Shown piece by piece: positions 1 through 4,750 of a stretch of 5,012 bases of DNA. Numbering within the stretch: position 1 is the first letter of the stretch; each line of letters begins with the position of its first letter. The DNA comes from Alphaproteobacteria bacterium (GTDB taxonomy: Bacteria; Pseudomonadota; Alphaproteobacteria; RF32; CAG-239): NCBI GenBank assembly GCA_017964705.1, contig JAGCRL010000130.1:1-5012 (forward strand), in the 5' to 3' direction. The notes beneath the pieces are model-generated. The model saw nothing but the letters and a program-made list of their open reading frames with translations, made no database searches and had not been told where the DNA came from. Position numbers and translations under genes: made by a program.

Positions 1-69
1 AAATTTTTAATTTGTGCTTGAAAATTAAGTCTGGCTATGGCATAGATAATTTAATTTCAAGTTATTTTG

Positions 70-95
70 TTTATCATTATTTAATTTATCATTAT
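70..95 (+). repeat. Tandem 11-base direct repeat at the start codon of the first gene
   Basis: TTTATCATTAT occurs at 70-80 and again at 85-95, a 15-base period, and the second copy runs into the ATG at 94. No Shine-Dalgarno-like purine run lies in the 20 bases before the ATG, so the repeat occupies the place where a ribosome binding site would be expected. The upstream AT-rich stretch (1-69) has only weak promoter matches, for example TTGAAA at 18-23 with TAGATA at 43-48, where the 19-base spacing is too long for confidence. The repeat itself is certain; any role is unknown. Confidence 0.6.
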
Positions 96-606
96 GAATG
101 CGTCAAAGTTTTTGTTACATTATCCGGACGGAGAAGTAACTGATAAAATTAGAGATTTTGAGAAACCAGACGCGTTTCTGCTGCCAGTTGACAGTGGAGT
201 ACAGTGTTGGGTTTATACGAGAATTCCTCGTAGAAAAATGACTTATGATGAGGCAGATAAACTATCACATCAGGTTAAAATTGCCGGAAAATCTTGCCAA
301 TTGCTCAGTCGTTCTCAGGTGCGATTTTTTATTGAACATTTGGATGAGATTAATGAACTCTTTCAGCAACTTAATATTATGCCAATGAAAGCTAATTGCT
401 ATTTTTGGGCGAGAGAGAGTAATGGAAAGCACAAGTGTGGCTATAAGCAAAGGGGGAAGAAAGCTGTCGCGTTTATTGCAACTAAGGAATATGCAATTGC
501 GTTAGCTATACCGGGAATTGATGATAGGATCCTTCGGGAAAAATTGGCATTGCGTGAAAAGGAAAGTAAACCTAATGTGGTGTTTTTTGCCGTAATTTCA
601 AGGTGA
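94..606 (+). CDS. Hypothetical protein, 170 residues
   Basis: I do not recognise this protein. The frame is closed by a stop at 82-84, so ATG 94 is the only good start, although no Shine-Dalgarno sequence precedes it; the next Met is at residue 49. There is no signal peptide or obvious membrane segment, so a cytoplasmic location is likely. The middle (about residues 49-90) reads as amphipathic helices (MTYDEADKL, then a stretch rich in F, I, L and E), followed by an aromatic and Cys segment (NCYFWARES, about 101-109) and a basic patch (KCGYKQRGKK). The C-terminal third alternates hydrophobic strands. The order of a 'Y-D-E-A' helix, a helix near 'RSQVRFF' and a later 'YFWA' loosely recalls DUF1566/FGE-like folds, but this resemblance is weak and I do not assign it. 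The gene is convergent with the transglycosylase and shares its terminator. Its length and codon pattern make it a credible real gene. Confidence 0.72.
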   Translation: MNASKFLLHYPDGEVTDKIRDFEKPDAFLLPVDSGVQCWVYTRIPRRKMTYDEADKLSHQVKIAGKSCQLLSRSQVRFFIEHLDEINELFQQLNIMPMKANCYFWARESNGKHKCGYKQRGKKAVAFIATKEYAIALAIPGIDDRILREKLALREKESKPNVVFFAVISR

Positions 607-631
607 TTTTTATTAAAGGGATTATCTAAAG

Positions 632-667
632 AAAAAAGGGTTCTTAAGAAATAAGAACCCTTTTTTT
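632..667. terminator. Bidirectional intrinsic terminator shared by convergent genes
   Basis: GGGTTCTT (638-645) pairs perfectly with AAGAACCC (653-660) across a 7-base loop. The stem is flanked by six A on the left (632-637) and seven T on the right (661-667), so either strand reads as a stem followed by a U-run. It lies between the stop of the rightward gene (606) and the stop of the leftward transglycosylase (669-671). Confidence 0.9.
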
Positions 668-668
668 A

Positions 669-1352
669 TTATTCAAAAAGTGTTTTTTGAGCTGTTGGGT
701 TAATATGTTCGGCATAGTGTTTTTCTAAACGATTTTTATAGCTCAAACCCTTTTGATAATTTTTTGAATGATATTGCATTGCAGTTTTTTGCCAATTATG
801 TCCATTGTTCTTATATAAATTAAGCAAAAATTTAGCACTGTAATTGACATTCTTTTGCGGATCAAGAGTGTCTTCTATGCTATTAAATGCATGGCGGTGA
901 TAACGCATGTTAATTTGCATGCAGCCAACGTCTATGTTGGTTATACCACGAGCATAAAATTGTTTAATAGCAGCGACAGCTTCTTGTTTGGTTTGGTAAT
1001 AATATCCTCTGCCGTTGGCCTGGATGGTCCAAGGCCAAGCGATGCGTTTACCAAGCTTTTCATTCCATCGACCACTTTCTACTGATGCAATGGTTTGTAA
1101 TAATTGCGGTTTAATTTGATAATTCTTTTCCGCTTGCAGAGCAGCTAATGAACATAAATCTTGATTGATTAATGTTGCATTTTGGGGCTGATTTTTTGAA
1201 GGTTGCGGAAGTTTTTGAATTTCCTGTTTTGTAGAATGTTCTAATTGTTGTTTAAGAACATGTAAATCTGAGAAATTATATGCTTCATAAGCTCTTGTCG
1301 GGGTGGTAATCAGATAAATCATTACCAACAGGAATATGATGCTTCTTAGCAC
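669..1352 (-). CDS. Secreted lytic transglycosylase, SLT domain
   Basis: Predicted peptidoglycan lytic transglycosylase, cleaving the MurNAc-GlcNAc glycosidic bond with formation of 1,6-anhydroMurNAc in the periplasm. Residues 1-21 form a signal peptide: Arg3, a hydrophobic core (IIFLLVMIYLI) and a likely cut after TRA. A Lys/Gln-rich linker follows to about residue 60. The SLT-like domain covers about 65-215: the catalytic Glu is in IASVESGRW (Glu92), then AWPWTIQANGRGYYY, then the core DVGCMQIN (141-148), then NVNYSAKFLLNLY (168-180) and W..TAMQYHS (187-196). The WPWT...DVGCMQIN pattern matches small stand-alone transglycosylases I associate with Alphaproteobacteria. The start codon is GTG (1350-1352), supported by AAGGA ending nine bases upstream; the next Met (residue 11) would destroy the signal peptide. 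VirB1-type secretion muramidases are a relative, but no secretion genes are visible nearby. Confidence 0.88.
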   Translation of the reverse strand: MLRSIIFLLVMIYLITTPTRAYEAYNFSDLHVLKQQLEHSTKQEIQKLPQPSKNQPQNATLINQDLCSLAALQAEKNYQIKPQLLQTIASVESGRWNEKLGKRIAWPWTIQANGRGYYYQTKQEAVAAIKQFYARGITNIDVGCMQINMRYHRHAFNSIEDTLDPQKNVNYSAKFLLNLYKNNGHNWQKTAMQYHSKNYQKGLSYKNRLEKHYAEHINPTAQKTLFE

Positions 1353-1384
1353 GGTGTTATTTCCTTAATACCGCAATAGGGCAA

Positions 1385-1451
1385 GAGAACATCCCTGTTT
1401 TTAAACTTTCAGTTCTCGGCAGTCTCATCTCTGACTGACCCTAAAACGGGT
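1385..1451 (-). promoter_or_regulatory. Possible structured 5' leader of the transglycosylase gene
   Basis: Three small inverted repeats stand in a row in the 171 bases between the two leftward genes: ACCC/GGGT (1438-1441 with 1448-1451), GGCAGTC/GACTGaCC (1418-1424 with 1433-1440, one bulge) and GAGAAC/GTTCTC (1385-1390 with 1412-1417). On the minus strand they would lie in the mRNA leader if transcription starts near a weak TTGAAT, 16 bases, TAAATC match around 1470-1500. The first two share bases, so they are alternatives. No known riboswitch was recognised. A 23-codon ORF (1357-1428, minus) ends four bases before the GTG start. The inverted repeats are real, but their regulatory role is speculative. 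Confidence 0.3.
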
Positions 1452-1466
1452 TAGTTAATTCACGCC

Positions 1467-1488
1467 AAAAAAGATTTAACTCTTTTTT
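1467..1488 (-). terminator. Weak A/T-rich hairpin after the amidohydrolase gene
   Basis: AAAAAAGA (1467-1474) and TCTTTTTT (1481-1488) form a perfect 8-bp stem with a 6-base loop, 36 bases after the stop of the leftward amidohydrolase gene. Its U-tract is part of the stem and only one G-C pair is present, so termination, if any, would be inefficient. The transglycosylase could therefore receive some read-through transcription. Confidence 0.25.
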
Positions 1489-1523
1489 AACAAAATTCAA
1501 GGGGGATAATTAACAGATATTTT

Positions 1524-2405
1524 TTAAAAGTCCAGCAAAAAATTTGCTAAATTTGTGATGACTTTGCTCAAATCATAACTAACCTTTTGAAAATTATTGC
1601 TTTTTTCTAACTTATCTTCATCAGCATAGATGTTTCGATTGATTTCTAGTTGTAAAGTGTAACTTTGTTTGCGTGGTTCACAATAATTAAAAGTGATAAA
1701 GGCCCCGGAATAGGGGCGATTTTTAGCAACATAGTATTCTCTTTTGGCAAACTCATTTTCTACGAAAAAGCTAATTTTATTCGGGCAACTTTGTTCAAAT
1801 AAATTACCTAAACAAATATCTATGCGGGGGCTTTCAGAGATAATGGAACAGATTTTTGACGGCATTGAATGACAATCTAATACCAAGCAAAAACCAAATT
1901 TTTTGATGGTGGCATCAATCAGTTTTTTCAGACGAGCATGATATACATCATAAACATTTTTGATACGTGCTTCGGCTTCTTTATAAGAAATTAATCCGGA
2001 ATATATAGGTTGGCTGTCTGCGGTAATTTTATGAATAATACCCAAACCATAACGGGAACGTTGTTGGTTTAGTCCTAATTCATCTTTGGGGTAATCATAA
2101 AACATATTCGGATCTATTTCTAATTTGGCACGATTAACATCAATAAACGCGCGACCAATGTTGAGGCAAATAGTCGGAATGTTTTGTTGTTTTATGGCTG
2201 GTTCCAAAAGCTCGTATACAAATAAATCTTCGTTTTTGCGTAAGGTTTTGACATCAGGGGTGGCGGCTTTTAAGAATTCTTTGGGGAAAACCGTACCACA
2301 ATGAGGAATCGATAATATTAGCGGATATTTTAAATCATCCGTATTATACTCATCCATAATACGTAATTTGCTATAATCTACTGTAAAGTCTATATTTTTA
2401 GTCAT
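1524..2405 (-). CDS. N-formylglutamate amidohydrolase family protein
   Basis: Predicted cytoplasmic metal-dependent amidohydrolase of the N-formylglutamate deformylase family (HutG-like), whose typical reaction is N-formyl-L-glutamate plus water to formate plus L-glutamate. Family motifs appear in order: LSIPHCG (31-37, usually PHSG or PHAG), NEDLFV (58-63), GRAFIDVNR (84-92), VLDCHSMPS (175-183), RPYSGAFIT (230-238) and LQLEINRNIY (251-260). His35, the Asp/His of DCHS and the late Glu are the likely metal and catalytic residues. The 293-residue length is normal for the family. ATG 2403-2405 has only a distant purine stretch upstream (GGAAAAAG, about 14 bases away). No histidine-degradation genes (hutH, hutU, hutI) lie in the window, so the physiological substrate is uncertain; it could act on another N-formyl or N-acyl amino acid. 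The family call is firm, the substrate is not. Confidence 0.87.
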   Translation of the reverse strand: MTKNIDFTVDYSKLRIMDEYNTDDLKYPLILSIPHCGTVFPKEFLKAATPDVKTLRKNEDLFVYELLEPAIKQQNIPTICLNIGRAFIDVNRAKLEIDPNMFYDYPKDELGLNQQRSRYGLGIIHKITADSQPIYSGLISYKEAEARIKNVYDVYHARLKKLIDATIKKFGFCLVLDCHSMPSKICSIISESPRIDICLGNLFEQSCPNKISFFVENEFAKREYYVAKNRPYSGAFITFNYCEPRKQSYTLQLEINRNIYADEDKLEKSNNFQKVSYDLSKVITNLANFLLDF

Positions 2406-2432
2406 GTTTTTGGCTTTTTCCAGTTAAATCAT

Positions 2433-2459
2433 GTTATATTATGGAAAACTTATACACAA
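2433..2459 (-). promoter_or_regulatory. Candidate promoter for the amidohydrolase gene
   Basis: On the minus strand TTGTGT (2454-2459) is followed after 15 bases by TATAAC (2433-2438), 27 bases before the ATG. The spacing is shorter than the optimum, and the region is very AT-rich, so chance matches are likely. Placement fits a gene transcribed away from the tRNA. Confidence 0.25.
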
Positions 2460-2495
2460 AAAAGGTTAACTTTTTCATAATTTTTCAAAAAAAGC

Positions 2496-2523
2496 TTGCA
2501 TTATCGAAAGCGTATGTTAAACA
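2496..2523 (+). promoter_or_regulatory. Candidate promoter for the tRNA gene
   Basis: TTGCAT (2496-2501) is followed after 16 bases by TAAACA (2518-2523), about 32 bases before the tRNA. The -10 match is poor. The arrangement resembles the metG-leader promoter in the same window (TTGCAA, 16 bases, TAGACT), which is the main reason for listing it. Confidence 0.35.
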
Positions 2524-2552
2524 ACATGTTTAATAGTAAATCCCTAACATAC
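2512..2552 (+). repeat. 8-bp inverted repeat just upstream of the tRNA
   Basis: GTATGTTA (2512-2519) is the exact reverse complement of TAACATAC (2545-2552), separated by 25 bases. Inside, AACATGTT (2523-2530) is a perfect palindrome, and ATGTT (2514-2518) can alternatively pair with AACAT (2523-2527). The right arm ends three bases before the mature tRNA 5' end. It could be an operator or, if transcribed, part of the precursor processed by RNase P. Confidence 0.5.
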
Positions 2553-2555
2553 ACA

Positions 2556-2629
2556 GGTCTGTTAGTTTAAAAGTAGAATGCATCCTTGACATGGATGTGG
2601 CAGAGGAGCGTTACCTCTACAGACCACCA
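2556..2629 (+). tRNA. tRNA-Val (GAC), with non-canonical D and T loops
   Basis: The 74-base sequence folds as a cloverleaf. The acceptor stem GGTCTGT/ACAGACC is seven perfect pairs (2556-2562 with 2619-2625), followed by discriminator A and an encoded CCA. The anticodon arm CATCC/GGATG is five perfect pairs with loop TTGACAT (2586-2592), giving anticodon GAC at 2588-2590 (valine, reading GUC and GUU). The T stem AGAGG/CCTCT is five perfect pairs. The variable region is four bases (TGGC). The D arm is weak: GTTT/GAAT has two G-U pairs and loop AAAAGTA, with only one of the two conserved G residues. The T loop is AGCGTTA instead of TTCRANY: C56 is kept, but T54, T55 and A58 are not. Intact stems argue for selection; the loops suggest a divergent or specialised tRNA. 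A terminator follows directly. Confidence 0.85.
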
Positions 2630-2634
2630 ATGAT

Positions 2635-2668
2635 AAAGCCCTAGAGAAATCTGGGGTTTGTTGTTTTT
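2635..2668 (+). terminator. Intrinsic terminator after the tRNA
   Basis: CCCTAGA (2639-2645) pairs with TCTGGGG (2650-2656), including one G-U pair, around a GAAA tetraloop (2646-2649). The stem continues past a single bulged G as AAA/TTT (2635-2637 with 2657-2659). A T-rich tail (GTTGTTTTT) follows. It separates tRNA transcription from the metG leader. Confidence 0.8.
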
Positions 2669-2679
2669 AAAATAAAAAC

Positions 2680-2707
2680 TTGCAATTTTTTTTTGTTTTG
2701 ATAGACT
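2680..2707 (+). promoter_or_regulatory. Candidate promoter of the metG leader
   Basis: TTGCAA (2680-2685) and TAGACT (2702-2707) are separated by 16 bases, largely a T-run. Transcription would be expected to begin six to eight bases after the -10, that is at or next to the A of ATG 2715. This would give a transcript starting with the leader-peptide start codon. Confidence 0.5.
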
Positions 2708-2714
2708 GCTCGCT

Positions 2715-2774
2715 ATGAAGATATTTGATTTGACATTTAATGCAACAATGCGAATGGAAATGGGTTATTATTGA
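2715..2774 (+). CDS. Putative Met-rich leader peptide of metG
   Basis: A 19-codon ORF encodes MKIFDLTFNATMRMEMGYY. Met codons stand at positions 12, 14 and 16 (ATG CGA ATG GAA ATG, 2748-2762), a very high density for a peptide this short, and directly upstream of the gene for methionyl-tRNA synthetase. The proposed role is a ribosome-stalling sensor: scarcity of charged Met-tRNA would pause translation at the Met codons and change folding of the downstream RNA so that the terminator at 2819-2841 does not form. There is no Shine-Dalgarno sequence. Instead the ATG sits about seven bases after the candidate -10 element, as expected for a leaderless transcript; as I recall, rhizobial trpL leaders have the same design. 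The ORF ends 10 bases before the first strand of the antiterminator. A frame-shifted alternative ORF (2740-2805) has only its start Met and is less convincing. Confidence 0.6.
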   Translation: MKIFDLTFNATMRMEMGYY

Positions 2775-2783
2775 AATAACGCA

Positions 2784-2825
2784 GCCGTCGGCGTTTAATG
2801 TCTGATAAAATAAATCTGAGGCGGT
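2784..2825 (+). promoter_or_regulatory. Possible antiterminator of the metG attenuator
   Basis: GCCGTC (2784-2789) can pair with GGCGGT (2820-2825), the same bases that form the 5' arm of the terminator. CCGTC is present twice (2785-2789 and 2831-2835), so the two pairings exclude each other. A ribosome finishing at the leader stop (2772-2774) would cover roughly the next dozen bases and mask strand 2784-2789, allowing termination; a ribosome stalled at the Met codons would leave it free. Competing upstream hairpins are GTTATT/AATAAC (2764-2769 with 2775-2780) and AACGC/GCGTT (2778-2782 with 2791-2795). Confidence 0.5.
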
Positions 2826-2841
2826 ATAAACCGTCTTTTTT
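2819..2841 (+). terminator. Intrinsic terminator (attenuator) in the metG leader
   Basis: AGGCGGT (2819-2825) pairs with ACCGTCT (2830-2836), seven pairs with one G-U, around an ATAA tetraloop, followed by T through 2841. It stands only 12 bases before the metG Shine-Dalgarno and after the candidate leader promoter, so it can only act on transcripts heading into metG. That position marks it as a regulated attenuator and not the end of a gene. Confidence 0.78.
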
Positions 2842-2865
2842 AATTTTAATAAAGGAAAGTTGCCA

Positions 2866-4395
2866 ATGAAAAAATATATTACTACTCCGATTTATTATAT
2901 TAATGGGGCACCGCACGTGGGACACGCTTTTACGACAATTTTAGGTGATGTGTTGAAAAAGTTTGAACAAATGCGCGGTAATGATGTTTTTTATACAACG
3001 GGAACGGATGAACACGGGCAAAAAAATCAATCCAGTTGTCAGGAATGCGGTATGGCCGTTCAAGATTTTATTGATATGCGCAGCGGTAACTTTCAAAAGC
3101 TTTTTGATGCCATGAAAATCGATTATGATTTCTTTGTGCATACGTCTTCACAGCAACATAAAAATGTGGTGAAAGATGCGCTTGATTATATTTATAAAAA
3201 AGGATTGATTAAAAAGAAATCTTATGAGGGGCTTTATTGTGAAGGGTGTGAGCAGTTTAAGAAACCTTCCGATTTGGATGAACACGGAAATTGTCCGGAT
3301 CACCAAAAAGCACCGAAGCTGATTACGGAGGAAAACTATTTCTTCCCCTTAGAACAAGACAGACAGTGGTTGATTGATTATATCAATACTCATCCGGATT
3401 GGATTAAACCGAAACGTTTTGCCAAAGAAGTTTTGGGAATGCTTGCCGAACCGTTGGACGATTTGTGTATTTCAAGACCTAAAAGCCGCGTGTGGTTAGG
3501 GGTTGATTTGCCGTTTGATGATGATTTTGTAACTTATATTTGGTTTGATGCGTTGATTAACTATATCTCAAGTATCGGGTGGAAATCTCAAGGTGATAAT
3601 GCCGCATTTAATGAAACATGGGCACATTGTACGCATCTGTTAGCTAAAGATATTTTAAAAACACATGCGGTGTATTGGCCGATTATGTTGAAAGCATTGG
3701 GAATTGAACCACCGGAGCATTTGATTGTTCATGGCTATTGGCTGGGTGAAGGCGGAATTAAGATGTCTAAATCACTCGGTAATGTAGTTGACCCGTACGA
3801 AGTAATGGATTTGATGGGAATTGATCCGCTCAGATTTTATTTGTGTAATGCAATGTCACTTTCCGGTGATGCGCAGATATCTATTGATTTATTGAAACAA
3901 GGGTATAAACAACTGGCTAATAATATCGGTAATCTGCAAATGCGGGTGTTGAAGATGATTGCTAAAAATCTGGATGGAAAAGTTCCTTCTGCGGCTCATC
4001 TTGAAGCTGAAGATAAGGCATTGTTGGAAAATGTGGCTAATACATTTGAACGAATCTATAAATATGGCGAACCTTCGCTGGAATTGGTGAATGAATTATC
4101 GGCTGAAATTTTGAAAGCAGGTGATGCCGTTAATGCTTATTTTGCTACACAAGCGCCATGGGTATTGGCTAAAGATGAAAGCAAGCGAGAACGTTATGAA
4201 GCGGTAATTTATACTACCTTGGATGCATTGCGTTTGATTGCTGTAGCTGTATATCCGTTTATGCCAAGTATTGCTAAAAAGATTTTAGTTTCGCTTGGTC
4301 AAAATGATGAAATTAAAGCAGAATTTAAGCCTGTTGTATTGAAAGAAGGAACACAGACGATTGTTGGTGATCCGCTATTTCCGTTTATAGCTTAA
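2866..4395 (+). CDS. metG: Methionyl-tRNA synthetase
   Basis: Class I aminoacyl-tRNA synthetase joining methionine to tRNA-Met, including the initiator, with ATP; cytoplasmic and essential. From ATG 2866 the protein has 509 residues. The Rossmann catalytic domain carries the HIGH motif as HVGH (17-20), TGTDEHG (45-51) and the KMSKS loop (299-303). The connective insertion has one zinc-knuckle-like set: Cys125, Cys128, Cys143 and His146. YIWFDALINY (224-233) and KDILKTHAVYWP (261-272) are typical of MetRS. The helical anticodon-binding domain runs from about 335 to the end (NAYFATQAPW at 423-432). The C-terminal EMAP-like tRNA-binding domain found in some bacterial MetRS is absent. ATG 2866 is chosen over the in-frame TTG at 2860 because AGGA (2853-2856) lies nine bases before ATG but only three before TTG. 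Regulation is probably through the Met-rich leader and attenuator directly upstream. Confidence 0.97.
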   Translation: MKKYITTPIYYINGAPHVGHAFTTILGDVLKKFEQMRGNDVFYTTGTDEHGQKNQSSCQECGMAVQDFIDMRSGNFQKLFDAMKIDYDFFVHTSSQQHKNVVKDALDYIYKKGLIKKKSYEGLYCEGCEQFKKPSDLDEHGNCPDHQKAPKLITEENYFFPLEQDRQWLIDYINTHPDWIKPKRFAKEVLGMLAEPLDDLCISRPKSRVWLGVDLPFDDDFVTYIWFDALINYISSIGWKSQGDNAAFNETWAHCTHLLAKDILKTHAVYWPIMLKALGIEPPEHLIVHGYWLGEGGIKMSKSLGNVVDPYEVMDLMGIDPLRFYLCNAMSLSGDAQISIDLLKQGYKQLANNIGNLQMRVLKMIAKNLDGKVPSAAHLEAEDKALLENVANTFERIYKYGEPSLELVNELSAEILKAGDAVNAYFATQAPWVLAKDESKRERYEAVIYTTLDALRLIAVAVYPFMPSIAKKILVSLGQNDEIKAEFKPVVLKEGTQTIVGDPLFPFIA

Positions 4396-4407
4396 GTTTT
4401 TAATAAC

Positions 4408-4436
4408 TTGACTTGGAACTTATAATCTGTTATAAT
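4408..4436 (+). promoter_or_regulatory. Strong sigma70-type promoter
   Basis: TTGACT (4408-4413), a 17-base spacer, and a perfect TATAAT (4431-4436) form the best promoter match in the window. A second TATAAT at 4421-4426 lies ten bases upstream, too close to this -35 to use it. The promoter begins 13 bases after the metG stop, and no metG terminator is visible in between. It drives the small gene starting at 4466. Confidence 0.82.
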
Positions 4437-4465
4437 AAATTAATAATAATTATAAGGAGACGGAT

Positions 4466-4698
4466 ATGTTTGGGGAAGGCGGAAAACTTATAGAGACAGC
4501 TATCGGAGCGATGGCTATCGGAACTGTGGCAAGATCCTTTTTTCTAAGAATAAACTGTGGTGGGGAAGCCCAATCGGTATTTTATCTGAAACATGGTTGC
4601 TAGCTAATTATTTTAAGAGAATAGGAGCTTTTAACAAACGTTGTGATCAGAGAAGACCCCCAATGGCATTATCTTTGGGAAGAGAAAATGAGGCTTGA
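4466..4698 (+). pseudogene. Small hypothetical gene split by a -1 frameshift
   Basis: ATG 4466 is preceded by AAGGAG (4454-4459) at ideal spacing and by a strong promoter. Read straight, it gives a 45-residue peptide ending at TAG 4601-4603: MFGEGGKLIETAIGAMAIG then VARSFF, followed by a less protein-like tail. At the run of six T (4538-4543) a -1 shift would join residue Phe26 to an open frame starting SKNKLWWGSPIGILSETW and ending at TGA 4696-4698, for a 77-residue product with a second hydrophobic segment and a basic tail (KRIGAFNKRCDQRRPP). The -1 frame is also open far upstream of the T-run but has no start codon there, and its translation in that part is Arg/Tyr-rich and implausible. 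The likely explanations are a one-base homopolymer deletion (mutation or sequencing error) or, less likely, slippage at the T-run. I do not recognise the protein; a small membrane-associated protein fits. Confidence 0.55.
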
Positions 4699-4722
4699 GG
4701 TTTCTGCTTTTGTTGTTTTATT

Positions 4723-4750
4723 AAGGGTTCTCTTGTGAGAGCTTTTTTTT
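4723..4750 (+). terminator. Intrinsic terminator after the small gene
   Basis: AAGGGTTCTC (4723-4732) pairs with GAGAGCTTTT (4737-4746), ten pairs including three G-U, around a TTGT loop, and the T-run continues to 4750. The stop codon of the convergent leftward gene (4749-4751) overlaps the end of this T-run. On the minus strand the stem is followed by AATAAAAC, so termination in that direction would be weak. Confidence 0.78.

Noticed and set aside
265..450. Minus-strand ORF of 61 codons inside the first gene
   Set aside because: Antisense to a longer, better-composed ORF, with no promoter or ribosome binding site seen.
855..1085. Plus-strand ORF of 76 codons inside the transglycosylase gene
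   Set aside because: It is antisense to a well-supported gene with intact motifs and shows no family features.
2450..2458. TTATACACA, a match to the relaxed DnaA box TTATNCACA
   Set aside because: Only a single copy was noticed, with no cluster of boxes, no dnaA or other replication gene nearby, and the surrounding DNA is AT-rich, so chance is the likeliest explanation.
2740..2805. Alternative 21-codon ORF overlapping the metG leader in another frame, with two Trp codons
   Set aside because: It has no ribosome binding site, its start is not placed after a -10 element, and Trp codons make no sense ahead of metG; the 2715 frame with Met codons fits better.
2721..2835. SAM riboswitch upstream of metG
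   Set aside because: A GATTTG stretch recalls SAM-II, but the rest of the conserved core is not present, and synthetase genes are not usual SAM-II targets.
2860..2862. TTG as the metG start codon
   Set aside because: It lies only three bases after AGGA, too close; ATG 2866 has nine-base spacing and gives the normal MKKYITTPIYY start of MetRS.
2737..2925. Minus-strand ORF of 62 codons across the metG leader
   Set aside because: It runs antisense through the terminator hairpin and the metG start, has low-complexity basic composition and no ribosome binding site.
2941..3141. Minus-strand ORF of 66 codons inside metG
   Set aside because: Antisense to the conserved synthetase core; no independent support.
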